From a virus: a stretch of 53,983 nucleotides of DNA. Each line of letters starts with the position of its first letter. Position 1 is the stretch's first letter. Position numbers and translations under genes: made by a program. Of this stretch, positions 1-8,600 are shown piece by piece. Under the pieces are notes generated by a model. It was not told where the DNA came from and did not search any database. It was given only the letters and a program-made list of their open reading frames with translations. The stretch is from positions 1 to 53,983 of the IMG/VR virus record IMGVR_UViG_3300027985_001102. One strand, 5' to 3'.

Positions 1-144
1 ATGGCCGTGTTCTGGTCCAGCTCACGGTATTCCTTGATCTGCCTCAGTGCGCCGAATGTTTCGAGCGAAACACCGCCGGTTACTCCAGCGGGTGATGCGC
101 TCTTGGTCTCAACGCCAGCAATCGGAGGGTCCCAGAGAACCTCG
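1..144. repeat. Left copy of 144-bp terminal direct repeat
   Basis: The first 144 bases are identical to 53840-53983. A gene reads in frame through the join when the ends are merged, so this is most simply the overlap of a circular or circularly permuted genome of 53,839 bp. A true 144-bp packaged terminal repeat is a less likely alternative. Confidence 0.95.
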
Positions 145-440
145 GTTCCCGCGGGAATGTTTCCGCGCAAGCCTCCATGTACCGCGGAAACCGTCACAGT
201 CGTGCCCGTGTCTGTGACTGGCCACGACCCATCAGTGGTTGATGGATTCTTGTCTACACGCACAAGCGCATCCTCAGCGAGCGCATTACCAACAATTGGA
301 ACACCGTAGGAATGCGCGGGAACCGTGCCTGATGCCGCTGTCGAATGCACGAGCACAGAACCAGTGGCGGTTGCCCCCTGCAGCACGGACAGTGCGCACA
401 TGATTCCGCGTGAATGCTTGATGGAGGTAGGGGTGCTCAT
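1..440 (-). CDS. Mu gp37-like tail protein, N-terminal part (gene crosses the circular join)
   Basis: This is the 5' part of a 309-residue protein (930 nt) that continues at 53839 and stops at 53350. The ATG at 440 overlaps the stop of the gpG-like gene (ATGA). Residues 1 to about 135 are Gly/Thr/Val-rich and contain a stretch (VSAVHGGLRGNIPAGTEV) resembling the beta-domain of baseplate J-like proteins. The rest resembles the Mu gp37/DUF1834 family. The position between gpG-like and DUF2635 genes is exactly that of gp37 in Mu-like phages, where it is thought to act at the head-tail or tail-terminus junction. The J-like assignment of the N-terminus is my inference. Confidence 0.7.
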   Translation of the reverse strand, partial: MSTPTSIKHSRGIMCALSVLQGATATGSVLVHSTAASGTVPAHSYGVPIVGNALAEDALVRVDKNPSTTDGSWPVTDTGTTVTVSAVHGGLRGNIPAGTEVLWDPPIAGVETKSASPAGVTGGVSLETFGALRQIKEYRELDQNTA

Positions 441-856
441 CCGCCAACAACCTCGTCCACGAGTAGGTCGGCCACCTCGTCGAGCACGTCAGACTCGAAT
501 GGACCGAGATCGAACGGATTGCGCTTTGGAAGGTTCTTGTTCCCGGTCACGTGGTACTTGGCATAGGGGATAGTGGTCTTCGCCTTCGCCCAGTCCGCCC
601 CTGTCTCGCCAATGGTGGACGTCGCCATCAGACCCGTGTCCTGCAACAACTTTGCTGCTCCCATGTCACCACGGGCCCGAACGGTCGAAGCAGCGAATGG
701 ATCCCACCCTGGGCCCTGTGCTTGATAGACATCATCTACAGCGGAAACGAGGATGTCAGCGATCACAGGGAGAACCCGATCTAGATTGCGCGCCTTCGTT
801 TCGAAATTGAGCAGCGTGCCAACCAGCTCTTCGGCGTTCGCCGTCACAGCGGTCAT
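437..856 (-). CDS. Virion morphogenesis protein, Mu gpG-like
   Basis: 139 residues. The family (phage virion morphogenesis / tail completion, Mu gpG) is suggested by the alpha-helical N-terminus, a central segment with GWDPFAASTV, the later TGLMATSTIGETGAD and YAKYHVTG, and by its place between the DUF1320 and gp37-like genes. The start ATG at 856 overlaps the upstream stop (TGATG). The 3' end overlaps the gp37-like start by 4 nt, so the genes are probably translationally coupled. The protein probably completes the tail or head-tail joint. Confidence 0.7.
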   Translation of the reverse strand: MTAVTANAEELVGTLLNFETKARNLDRVLPVIADILVSAVDDVYQAQGPGWDPFAASTVRARGDMGAAKLLQDTGLMATSTIGETGADWAKAKTTIPYAKYHVTGNKNLPKRNPFDLGPFESDVLDEVADLLVDEVVGG

Positions 857-1329
857 CAATAGCCACCAGGGCGAGGCTTCGAGCGCGAACCTGCAAACAT
901 GTATTGCGGTTCACGCCGAACATTCATTCTGTTGTTGAATCGAGTGTTGGCACCCGCTGTTGCTTCTGACTCAGGTCGAGCCTTTGCCGATGCAACGTCC
1001 TCAAGCAGTTGAATGGCATCGGTGAGCGCCGTCCGAAGGATGGGACGCCCCTGCTGATCCAGCCACGCCAGGTTCCGCTTTGTGAGCTCATACATGGCGA
1101 TGTCTGCGACTGCAGCTTGAAGTGTCTCGTCATCGCCAACCAGCGTTTCGATGGCCTCATGGCTCCATCCTCCCTTGACGAGAATCATCTTGGCGCGCTT
1201 GGAAGCTGTGGCGATTGCTGTGGATAGGGAGATCCCAGGCTCGCCCGACCCGTCATCACACGCTGCATCACGAACTTGACGCGGTTTGTAGTGCGCCTCA
1301 AGAATCGCTTGTGTGATCAGGTCGGCCAT
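856..1329 (-). CDS. DUF1320 (Mu gp36-like) head-tail connector protein
   Basis: 157 residues. It begins MADLITQAILEAHY, followed by a helical region with serial Ala (TAIATASKRAKMIL), DIAMYELTKR and a helix ending in LLEDVASAKA. This is the usual DUF1320 pattern, a small helical adaptor lying between the capsid and tail genes of Mu-like phages. The C-terminus (MFAGSRSKPRPGGY) is the typical Arg/Gly-rich tail. The start is the ATG at 1329, 4 bases below the stop of the preceding gene. Confidence 0.75.
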   Translation of the reverse strand: MADLITQAILEAHYKPRQVRDAACDDGSGEPGISLSTAIATASKRAKMILVKGGWSHEAIETLVGDDETLQAAVADIAMYELTKRNLAWLDQQGRPILRTALTDAIQLLEDVASAKARPESEATAGANTRFNNRMNVRREPQYMFAGSRSKPRPGGY

Positions 1330-1332
1330 GGA

Positions 1333-1779
1333 TCAGGCTCGGAGCATGTCTTTGGTGTGAAGCTCGTCAAGCGTCTTGGGGGACACTGGATATGCTCGAT
1401 ATCCAGCGCCGAGCTTCTTTGTTACAGCGCGGCAGTCAGCCGGCCTATCGTCGGTGGACACAACGACAACGTCTCCCACCTTGCCATCGATCATTTTGCC
1501 GTCTGCCCCGCCAAACGTAACGGATTTGGTTAGAAGGTACGCCCCATCACCCAGTTCGGGTGGGGCGTCCTCGCGAAGCTTCTGCACCAACGAGCGCAGT
1601 TGACCGTTCTCTTGCTCCAGTCTCTCAGTCTTGGCTTGTTCTGCCTTGAGCCTAGCCAATGCTGTGTCCCGTGCCGAGTAGGCTCCATCACGCTCCTTTT
1701 TGAGCGCCTCAAGCTTCGGGTCAACAGTCTTCGATTCAGTCTTTGGTTCAGTCTTCGATTCAGTCTTTGGTTCTGCCAT
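1333..1779 (-). CDS. Unknown coiled-coil protein between capsid and DUF1320 genes
   Basis: 148 residues, not recognised as a named family. The N-terminus has four near-identical KTES/KTEP repeats (residues 4-19). Then comes a strongly charged predicted coiled coil (about 22-72), and then a compact domain with LTKSVTFGGADGKMIDGKVGD. The start ATG at 1779 has AAGGGG upstream. Its place just downstream of the major capsid gene fits a structural or assembly-helper protein. Confidence 0.6.
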   Translation of the reverse strand: MAEPKTESKTEPKTESKTVDPKLEALKKERDGAYSARDTALARLKAEQAKTERLEQENGQLRSLVQKLREDAPPELGDGAYLLTKSVTFGGADGKMIDGKVGDVVVVSTDDRPADCRAVTKKLGAGYRAYPVSPKTLDELHTKDMLRA

Positions 1780-1809
1780 GATGCCCCTTACGTGCTGTTG
1801 CTACGGGGG

Positions 1810-1840
1810 AAACCCCGCGCGGGCATTATCCGGTGCGGGG
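1810..1840 (-). terminator. Possible weak terminator below the capsid gene
   Basis: On the minus strand CCCCGC (1840-1835) can pair with GCGGGG (1818-1813), followed by TTTCC. It sits in the 81-bp gap between the major capsid gene and the coiled-coil gene, a common place for attenuation in phages. There is no long U-run, so it is weak if real. Confidence 0.3.
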
Positions 1841-1860
1841 CTGGACGGGGAAGGGAACTA

Positions 1861-2955
1861 TCAGGCAGCGGCTAGGACGTCGAAGATTGCTCCACCGGCG
1901 ATGTCGGAGATCATGATCTCATCATCCGAGTGCCCAACCTCGAGCATGGTCCCGCCATTGATGCCCTTGCCCTGCGGCTGGTACCGATTCGAGACGATAC
2001 CCGTCCCGCTTCGGCCACGATTTCGCCACGTGGCAGACGTCCCGATCTTGCGACCATTGCGACCAGCCGGGGGACGACAAAGAAGCAACACCGTGTCTCC
2101 CAGGATGTACGTCAACGATCCGCTCGAAAGGTACTTGGCCGGAGCGGTTGTGATCGGCGGGAATCCTGGGATGTTGAACGTGATCGGACCTTGTATGTCA
2201 GATGCACGCGCGACGTCAGGGGAAGGAGCCGAATCACCAAGCATCTGCTTCATGTGCTCGCGGACCTCGGAATCAGACAGGAACCAGAACGCAACATCCG
2301 GGTTCATGAGAACTTCGACCACCGGAGCAGCCGATGCCTTGATCCGATCGTGCAGGTTCTTGCGCGGGTTTGCGTTCGCTCCACCGTCCCACTGATACCC
2401 AGTGGTGAGGGTCGTGTAGTTGGCAGCATCCCAGTTGCCTGGAGTGCAAAGCAAGTTGAAGACCCGGTACTCACGAGCGAGCATAAGCTTGTCCATGAGC
2501 ATTTCGCCCGACTCCATCTCGACGTCATAGTTCCCGTCGTTCTGGGTCTGCCACGAGACCCAGCAGGACAGAGCGTGTTCCTGACAGTGGAAAGAAGCCG
2601 TCTCGCTCATGTGATCGATCTGGTTGATCGCACCCGATCGGCCAACTGCTGTCTGAACGAGCTCGAACACGTTCTCCTTCTTGAAGTCGCGACGCGTTCC
2701 CTGCTCTTTGTTCGCCAGGACAATGGGACTTGCACGGTCAGCCACGAACCCGAACTGGTCATATCCGCCCAGGTAGGTATCCAGCTCCTCGGTTGTGTTG
2801 GTCACGTCCGCGGGAGCCACGGCCATGAGGATTTGCTCTCCAGCTCTATGAATGAGCTTGTCGTCGACGATCATGTCCTCGGCGAGCGTGAACAGCATTT
2901 GGCCCGGCTTCCGTTCGAAGTGGGGGCGGGCAGTATCAAGGAGCTGAGTCTGCAT
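1861..2955 (-). CDS. Major capsid protein
   Basis: 364 residues with typical HK97-fold major head protein features of Mu-like/transposable-phage relatives. There is an N-terminal region with AEDMIVDDKLIHRAGEQIL, a central acidic helix (MESGEMLMDKLMLAREYRVFNLL), then NPDVAFWFLSDSEVREHM, and a C-terminal beta-rich part. Context is decisive: protease, decoration protein, then this gene. The start ATG at 2955 has GGAG 11-14 bases upstream. It forms the icosahedral shell. No cleavage site is evident, although a protease is encoded two genes upstream. Confidence 0.85.
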   Translation of the reverse strand: MQTQLLDTARPHFERKPGQMLFTLAEDMIVDDKLIHRAGEQILMAVAPADVTNTTEELDTYLGGYDQFGFVADRASPIVLANKEQGTRRDFKKENVFELVQTAVGRSGAINQIDHMSETASFHCQEHALSCWVSWQTQNDGNYDVEMESGEMLMDKLMLAREYRVFNLLCTPGNWDAANYTTLTTGYQWDGGANANPRKNLHDRIKASAAPVVEVLMNPDVAFWFLSDSEVREHMKQMLGDSAPSPDVARASDIQGPITFNIPGFPPITTAPAKYLSSGSLTYILGDTVLLLCRPPAGRNGRKIGTSATWRNRGRSGTGIVSNRYQPQGKGINGGTMLEVGHSDDEIMISDIAGGAIFDVLAAA

Positions 2956-2985
2956 ATCGTTTTATCTCCGTTGGTCCTTCAGTTA

Positions 2986-3993
2986 TCAGGTGGTCACCTG
3001 GACCACGGGGATGCAGGCGTACCCAGCGCCCGCGGTGAATGCCGAGGTGATTCGGTCGAATTGAATCTCCGACCCCTCGACCAAGAGCAATGCTTGGAAG
3101 CCTACGTTGTCGTTCAACTCTCCACCGAGCGTGCCAGCAACATCACCAGTCACGAGGGTGGCAGCGACATCACCAGATGCGCCGCCGAGCAAGTCACCTC
3201 CGGTCTCGTATCCGGTGATGTTCGTGGACAGGCCAATCGCACTGGCAGTGCCTCCGGTGAATCCCGTCTCGACCTCCCAGTACGGGAAGCCAGCGAGCCG
3301 CAGCGCGAACCCTGCTGGGATGGTCTCGATCGCCTCGCCATCCGTGTTGGCGTAGGAGATCGGAATCTTCATGATGAATGCCTTGTCAGCGCGCACCCAC
3401 CTACCCGTGCCAGCGGCAGGGACTTGCACGAGCTCATCAGCCGTATCCTCCGCTGCGGTACCATCTGCGTCGAACACCCAGTGCGAGTAATCGGACTGGA
3501 CAACGACCTCCATGCCCTCGTATCGATTGGCCGCTGCAATGGCCTTGAGGGCGGTTCTGGTGGCCACGGTAGACGCTGCTACGTAGGCCTTTCCACCGAT
3601 CTCAAGCTCGACTTCAACCTTGTCTCCCACGACGCCATGGGTCTTGATCGTTCCAAGAACATTCTCGAAGTTGGCAGCGGATGCGGCAGAGATAGCGACG
3701 GCCCGCGAGGTTGCGTCAGCCGTCACCTTCTGACCAGGTGTCAGCGTCTCACCAGCGAAAACCCAAGCCCTACCGTCGCACTGGTAGCTCTGGGTCATTC
3801 CGTTGGCAATAGTCTCAACCGAGACGCCGCAAATCGAATCTGTGGCAGCAGTGGCGAGCTCGATGCCATCAATGTTCGTGCCGTCATCCTTGAGGATGTA
3901 GCCAGCAGCGATATCAGAACCAGAGCCGTTGTATCCGTTTCGATCTAGGCTAGGGAATGTCTGTGTGCGTGGTTGCGTGACGTAGTTGGCCAT
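2986..3993 (-). CDS. Capsid decoration / head-fibre-like protein
   Basis: 335 residues. The N-terminal 130 residues (GYILKDDGTN, ICGVSVETIANG, GETLTPGQKVTAD) look like the DUF2190-type capsid-decoration fold found immediately before the major capsid gene. A middle segment (YEGMEVVVQSDYSHWVFDADG, about 160-200) resembles a short beta-structured fibre module. The C-terminus (VVQVTT) is also beta-rich. It lies between the protease and the capsid gene, so a minor head or decoration role is likely. Its size suggests two fused modules. Confidence 0.65.
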   Translation of the reverse strand: MANYVTQPRTQTFPSLDRNGYNGSGSDIAAGYILKDDGTNIDGIELATAATDSICGVSVETIANGMTQSYQCDGRAWVFAGETLTPGQKVTADATSRAVAISAASAANFENVLGTIKTHGVVGDKVEVELEIGGKAYVAASTVATRTALKAIAAANRYEGMEVVVQSDYSHWVFDADGTAAEDTADELVQVPAAGTGRWVRADKAFIMKIPISYANTDGEAIETIPAGFALRLAGFPYWEVETGFTGGTASAIGLSTNITGYETGGDLLGGASGDVAATLVTGDVAGTLGGELNDNVGFQALLLVEGSEIQFDRITSAFTAGAGYACIPVVQVTT

Positions 3994-4002
3994 GTCGATT
4001 CC

Positions 4003-5643
4003 TCAGTTGGAGCCCGCAAGCCACTTGCCGGCCGTTCGGACCTGGTTGATTCGATCGAGAGAAGCGAAGTCGGGCATTTCCTTCCGCAGGTACCCCATGG
4101 CCTTCTCGATATCGTTTGCCCCATGAAAATCTCGACACATCGCAATCCGCTCAGGACTGCGACCATCCGTGCGAGGAGGGGAAGAAAGCACCGGCTGTGA
4201 CAACGGCGCAGATTGCAAATTACCGTGTTGGTCGGCTTGGAGACCGAATTGCGATCCGCCTGAACCAGCGAAGATTCGACGAGTGAGTAGCGCCCGGTCT
4301 GCTGGCGGAAGGGGATATGTGTCACGGAACTCGGCGAGCTTTCGTTCCTGCTCCTTGGGGTCCTTGTCGATGCATCCCTTGCGCATCGCCAGAATCGCGG
4401 GTCGGAGCTCATCAGCAGCAACCTTTGCCGCGGATTTGCTGGGCAAATTCATCTTTGCGACGCGCGAAGCCACTACCGCCTCAGCCTCCGCTTCGGCGTC
4501 CTGCTCATCCACCTTGCCAATCCGCTCCATTGCAGCGGCAAGCTGGGTGACAATCTCGCCCATTCCGCTGGTCTTCTCGACCAAACCCTTGGCTGCAGCG
4601 ATTGCCGCCTGGAAGTCGGACGCGCCAAGGATATTCATCAGCGTATCCATTGCGTCTGCGCTTGCTTGCACCTTCTCGGCAGCCGCCAGGATGGTGTCGT
4701 CATGCTCGTTCACTCGGAATGTGGCTGCGAGTCGCTTGGTCAGTGGCATCTGAGTCTCCGCGCTGGTTCCCGCGCTAGTCGCGGGCTGCTGTGTACTTGG
4801 ATCATACGAGAGGGACGCAGTGGCTGTGCTCAGCACCTCATCGCGAGTCGATAGTGCAGGCATGGCAAACAGCCGCTTCAGACTTGCCAGCATGTAATCC
4901 AGGTCGACACCTTCGATCCCAACGCCGCCAGTGAGCAGTTCCCCAAACCGCTGCAGTTGCTCACCTACCGCCAACGCGTCAGCATCGAGCGGAAGCCCGA
5001 AGATCTCGCGCATGCCGATCAGCGCCTGCTCGGGTGTTTCGGCCTTGTCCACCCACACAGACATTGATGCCGCAATCGAGATAGGAACCATCCCCTGAAG
5101 GAACGGGTCGTTTGTGAATGCGATCGAGGTCAGTGTCGGCCCCATGTCCTCACCTGTCACGGGATGGTTCCAGTGGGGTTCCACAGCCACACTCGTCCAC
5201 TGGTATTCAGGCGGATCGGCGGTGATTTGCCCGAGGATTGTCTTGCCAAGCTTTGCGAGCGCCCAAAGCTGGACACCGTCTTCACCCTCTCGGATTTCAA
5301 GGTCCTGAACCCACGCTGGAGCCGGCACGCCCTTTTCTGGAATTGACCCAACCCGCGGGTCCAACTCGCTCGCGTGCTCATAATCAAAGTGCACGACATT
5401 GGCGGACCCAACACCATCATCTCCAGCCTTGAACGAAGGATGTGCACGAAAGTTCTTGATCAGGTGCTCGAACAGCGCCCGGTCAAACGTGATCGGTCGG
5501 CCACGGTAAACGAACTGCCCTTCGTAGGCCACTTGGATCCATCGCGGATTCTTTTCGGTGGCAGATTCAATTGCCGCAAGACGAACACCTCGACCGAATA
5601 GACGCGGAAACTGGCGAGAAGAAGGCATGCGCCGATCGTACAT
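4003..5643 (-). CDS. Head maturation protease/scaffold, Mu GpI-like
   Basis: 546 residues. The N-terminal about 200 residues match the Mu-like I-protein: a beta-strand start (IQVAYEGQFVYRGRPITFD), HFDYEHAS, WVQDLEIREGEDGVQLWALAKLG, EYQWTSVAVEPHWNHPVTG and LTSIAFTNDPFLQGM. The C-terminal half is helical and acidic (AQDAEAEAEAVVASRVAKM-like), as expected for a scaffold region. In Mu, the I gene makes both protease and scaffold. The start is uncertain: ATG 5643 or ATG 5628 (MPSSRQF); neither has an ideal ribosome site. Confidence 0.85.
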   Translation of the reverse strand: MYDRRMPSSRQFPRLFGRGVRLAAIESATEKNPRWIQVAYEGQFVYRGRPITFDRALFEHLIKNFRAHPSFKAGDDGVGSANVVHFDYEHASELDPRVGSIPEKGVPAPAWVQDLEIREGEDGVQLWALAKLGKTILGQITADPPEYQWTSVAVEPHWNHPVTGEDMGPTLTSIAFTNDPFLQGMVPISIAASMSVWVDKAETPEQALIGMREIFGLPLDADALAVGEQLQRFGELLTGGVGIEGVDLDYMLASLKRLFAMPALSTRDEVLSTATASLSYDPSTQQPATSAGTSAETQMPLTKRLAATFRVNEHDDTILAAAEKVQASADAMDTLMNILGASDFQAAIAAAKGLVEKTSGMGEIVTQLAAAMERIGKVDEQDAEAEAEAVVASRVAKMNLPSKSAAKVAADELRPAILAMRKGCIDKDPKEQERKLAEFRDTYPLPPADRALLTRRIFAGSGGSQFGLQADQHGNLQSAPLSQPVLSSPPRTDGRSPERIAMCRDFHGANDIEKAMGYLRKEMPDFASLDRINQVRTAGKWLAGSN

Positions 5644-5652
5644 CTCCGACGG

Positions 5653-8310
5653 CTACAGCTTCCCGCTCCCTTCCCAGCCATCATCTGGCAAGCCCACGGG
5701 CACGGGGCCAATCTTTGCCCCTGACTTCTCCACCCATGCAGCCGAGCGCGAAATCACGCGGCATCTGCAGTTGAAACCGAACGGCGGATAGGCATGATCC
5801 CAGAACGGGTCATCGGCAGGAAGGATCGTTCCAATCGCATCGTAGTGCGCGGGTCGGATGCGGTCATCCCTTACACCGCGGATTTGCCAGTAGGGGCGCG
5901 CCTTCAGCACGTCAGGCTGGGTCATCTCCGTCTTACGGCCGTGACCGTAGGCGGTCATGATGTTCGTCCGGTAAATGGTCTCGACATGGGAGGAATTGAC
6001 AGGCAGCCACCCAGCAGACTCAATACGAGCGGCGATGAACTGCTTGAACTGTCCAAGATCAGGGCCTTCGTGCGTACCGGGAACCATGGCGCGCCTACCC
6101 GCCTCCAGTTGCCGGTCAAGTTCGCCCTTTGCCACCGTCAGCAATTCCTTCGATGTCAGTCGCGCGATCGTGAATGCACGCCGCTTCGCCGCAGCGGTCA
6201 GCCGCTTGAACAGGTTCGGTTCGAGGATGTTCTTCGCCTGGAAGAACTTCAGAGCCGCCGCATAGGGTTGTTCGACGAACTTTGGCGAAGCTACGAGCGC
6301 CATCTTGATCCGTGAGAACGTTTCCAGCTGCACTTGCTCGTCGTTCTCGCGCTCCCACGCCGAATCGAGAGCGCCGAGCATGGCCCCGCGCATGATCTGT
6401 TCCTCAAGCAGCTGAGCAAACGCTTCGGTGTTGATCGACTTGCCAGCAGCGTTCAGCGCTTGGCGGATTGCTGGTGCAGTAGTCAGACCGTCGACGGACT
6501 TGCATAGCAATTCCGCCCACTTAGCCGTGATGACAGCACCCGCAGTCGTACCCTTCTCGGCAAGGGTATCAAGCGAACCAAACACCGAATCAGGAGGTCG
6601 AGCACAACACACATGGTCAAAAGGGCGAGCGGCCGCCCCCCTGACCGGCACAGACAGATTCTTCGGGATGGCTCGCCATGCGATCTTCCAAACTGGAGCG
6701 CCATTGACCATTTCGACGTCACGAACACGCTCGATTCCGCACAGCCGACAGCGATTCACCGCCCCGTGTTCGCATCGAGGAATCGCCAACTCAGTCATCT
6801 TCGTCGCTAGGGTAGACGCGGATTCATCCGTGGGAGGTTCACCGGGAATGCCGTCCCCATCGGGGTCATCGGCGGCCATGGTGGCGACAGCGGCTGGGTC
6901 AGTGGCGGCTAGAGCTGGGCGTGGGACAGGTGGGACATCCGGAGCTAGTCCACCGTCATCGCCCATCACCCCGATCTTTGCCCCGCTGGTTTTCGTTGGA
7001 TTGCCCATTGCGTCGATTCCAGTCGATTCGACAAGCTGGACCACCTCATCCCCCGGTTCTGGCTGCTCGGTTCCGCTTCGTTCGTAGATTTCGGTCAGCT
7101 TCACGGGCACGCCAAGCTTCAGTGTCTTGTCCAGCCTATCGATTTCCTCTGTCCTATTCGGGGGCGCCTCCGTTACGAACCTGATCCTGGGGGAGTACTT
7201 GAGCGCACCTTCACCGAGATTCATGAACACGATCTCACGAGCGATAGACGTGAAAACGGCAGACAGATTCCTACCGTCTGCGTTCACGACTCCGAGCTGC
7301 TCACCACTCGCGACTTCATCGGCAGAGGAGCCAAGGGCGCCCGGCTTAGCATCGGATGTGCGCTTGTTTCCCAGCACAAGCAGCGAGTTTTGGTCGTCTG
7401 CTTCTTGAGCGATGTCCTTGTGGAGTTGCCCCGAATCTGGGTGCGGTTGGTCCGTTTGCAGCGCGATCCCAGGGGGAAGGACACCAGTGGAATTCGACGC
7501 CATCTGGTCGATTGTTTGCTGTGCTTTGTCCAGTTGGTCTGGTTGGACCAAACCAAGGGAAGGGTCTGGCACCCACACAATCCTCCACGGGCGACCAAAC
7601 ACCTCGAGCAACACCATCCGTTCACGCCAACTGAGTCTCTTGAAGAGTGAGAAGTACAAACACCTCGGCGCCAACCCCTCGCGTTCCGGGTAGTCATTGA
7701 AAAGGCGTGGTTGAAAACAACTCCACTTGAACGGTATCGATCGAAGATCGAACCCCCGCTTCTCAAATGCCCCACCAGACCAATTCTCGTCGTTCAGCCT
7801 CAGCTCGCGCTCAGGGCCTAACGTCAGTCTTCTTGGGTGAATCCATGACAGCTCTGAGATCGTCCACGGGATCGGGTCGGAAGGGTCATAGGCCCACTGC
7901 TTCTCAGTCGCAGCTCGTCCGTCGAAATGCCCCCAGTCAAGTGATTGCACCGCTTCAGCCAGGTTTGAGATTCGAGCGAACGCCTGCCGGACCATGTCGG
8001 CTACCTCGGACGCTGGCTCTGGTTCGACCCCTGGGCCACTTACCGCGACAACATCACAATCGAGCGCGGCAATCGCGCGGAAACGCTTGCCGAGAATCGA
8101 ACCCAGATGCGGATCGATGGCGACCGTCTCGTAGGCGAGATCGGTTAGGTCCCGCATGTAGCCCATTTGTGCCGCACGTATGACGCCTTCCACCCGTTCC
8201 GGGCTCACGCCATTGCCGTAATACATGCGCCACTGCTCGGCCTCGGGGACCGTGCTTGAGCCGAACAGACGGGATTGAAGCGCGCGAACGTCTACTTGGA
8301 TGGCTGACAC
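5653..8310 (-). CDS. Portal fused to MuF-type head morphogenesis protein
   Basis: 885 residues. Residues about 1-470 match the DUF935/Mu gp29 portal (MRDLTDLAYETVAIDPHLGS, IPFKWSCFQPRLF, RMVLLEVFGRPWRIVWVPD). The remainder carries the MuF/SPP1 gp7 minor-head signature, with ETIYRTNIMTAYGHGRKT and, near the C-terminus, DRIRPAHYDAIG, then DPFWDHAYPPFGFNCRCRV. In Mu these are two genes (29 and 30); here they form one chain with a Pro/Ala/Asp-rich linker around residue 470-490. The portal forms the DNA gate; MuF is a few-copy internal head protein. The start is GTG at 8310, directly after the stop of an overlapping small frame. Confidence 0.88.
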   Translation of the reverse strand: MSAIQVDVRALQSRLFGSSTVPEAEQWRMYYGNGVSPERVEGVIRAAQMGYMRDLTDLAYETVAIDPHLGSILGKRFRAIAALDCDVVAVSGPGVEPEPASEVADMVRQAFARISNLAEAVQSLDWGHFDGRAATEKQWAYDPSDPIPWTISELSWIHPRRLTLGPERELRLNDENWSGGAFEKRGFDLRSIPFKWSCFQPRLFNDYPEREGLAPRCLYFSLFKRLSWRERMVLLEVFGRPWRIVWVPDPSLGLVQPDQLDKAQQTIDQMASNSTGVLPPGIALQTDQPHPDSGQLHKDIAQEADDQNSLLVLGNKRTSDAKPGALGSSADEVASGEQLGVVNADGRNLSAVFTSIAREIVFMNLGEGALKYSPRIRFVTEAPPNRTEEIDRLDKTLKLGVPVKLTEIYERSGTEQPEPGDEVVQLVESTGIDAMGNPTKTSGAKIGVMGDDGGLAPDVPPVPRPALAATDPAAVATMAADDPDGDGIPGEPPTDESASTLATKMTELAIPRCEHGAVNRCRLCGIERVRDVEMVNGAPVWKIAWRAIPKNLSVPVRGAAARPFDHVCCARPPDSVFGSLDTLAEKGTTAGAVITAKWAELLCKSVDGLTTAPAIRQALNAAGKSINTEAFAQLLEEQIMRGAMLGALDSAWERENDEQVQLETFSRIKMALVASPKFVEQPYAAALKFFQAKNILEPNLFKRLTAAAKRRAFTIARLTSKELLTVAKGELDRQLEAGRRAMVPGTHEGPDLGQFKQFIAARIESAGWLPVNSSHVETIYRTNIMTAYGHGRKTEMTQPDVLKARPYWQIRGVRDDRIRPAHYDAIGTILPADDPFWDHAYPPFGFNCRCRVISRSAAWVEKSGAKIGPVPVGLPDDGWEGSGKL

Positions 8311-8414
8311 TCAGCGATCATACGACGGGCGTGCATAGGGTCGGGTCGGGCTGAAGAAGTTAGGCGTTCCACCTCGGCCAGCAGCTCCTTCGCCACCTCG
8401 CGGGCTTCGATCAT
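8292..8414 (-). CDS. Small helical protein between terL and portal
   Basis: 40 residues: a charged amphipathic helix (MIEAREVAKELLAEVERL) followed by a short basic tail. It overlaps the portal start by 19 bases. A competing frame (8311-8433, starting TGATG after the previous gene) gives a Gly/Arg/Pro-rich peptide that looks less protein-like. Only one is likely real; I prefer this one on composition. Function unknown. Confidence 0.4.
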   Translation of the reverse strand: MIEAREVAKELLAEVERLTSSARPDPMHARRMIAECQPSK

Positions 8415-8432
8415 CCAACCGTTCGGGCGTCA

Positions 8433-8600
8433 TCACTTCTCTTTCGGTTTGATCCACCCACGAGCTTCGAATTCGCGTCGGGCTTCGTTCAGTCGAATCC
8501 TCAAACCGTCTTGTGTCAACTCAGTGGACAGCCGTTTGCGGATTTCTACACGAAGTTCGGACTTCAACTTTTCTAACGCCTCAGCCACCTTTTCAGCCAT
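8433..8600 (-). CDS. Small charged helical protein downstream of terL
   Basis: 55 residues, MAEKVAEALEKLKSELRVEI at the N-terminus, mostly charged heptad-like helix, ending in GWIKPKEK. The ATG at 8600 overlaps the terL stop (TGATG), so it is translationally coupled to the terminase. It lies where other phages encode small portal- or terminase-associated proteins; function unknown. Confidence 0.55.
   Translation of the reverse strand: MAEKVAEALEKLKSELRVEIRKRLSTELTQDGLRIRLNEARREFEARGWIKPKEK

Noticed and set aside
1930-3948. Plus-strand ORF of 672 codons opposite the capsid and decoration genes
   Set aside because: It is the antisense shadow of two well-supported minus-strand genes, crosses their intergenic gap, lacks a ribosome site and shows no protein-like pattern.
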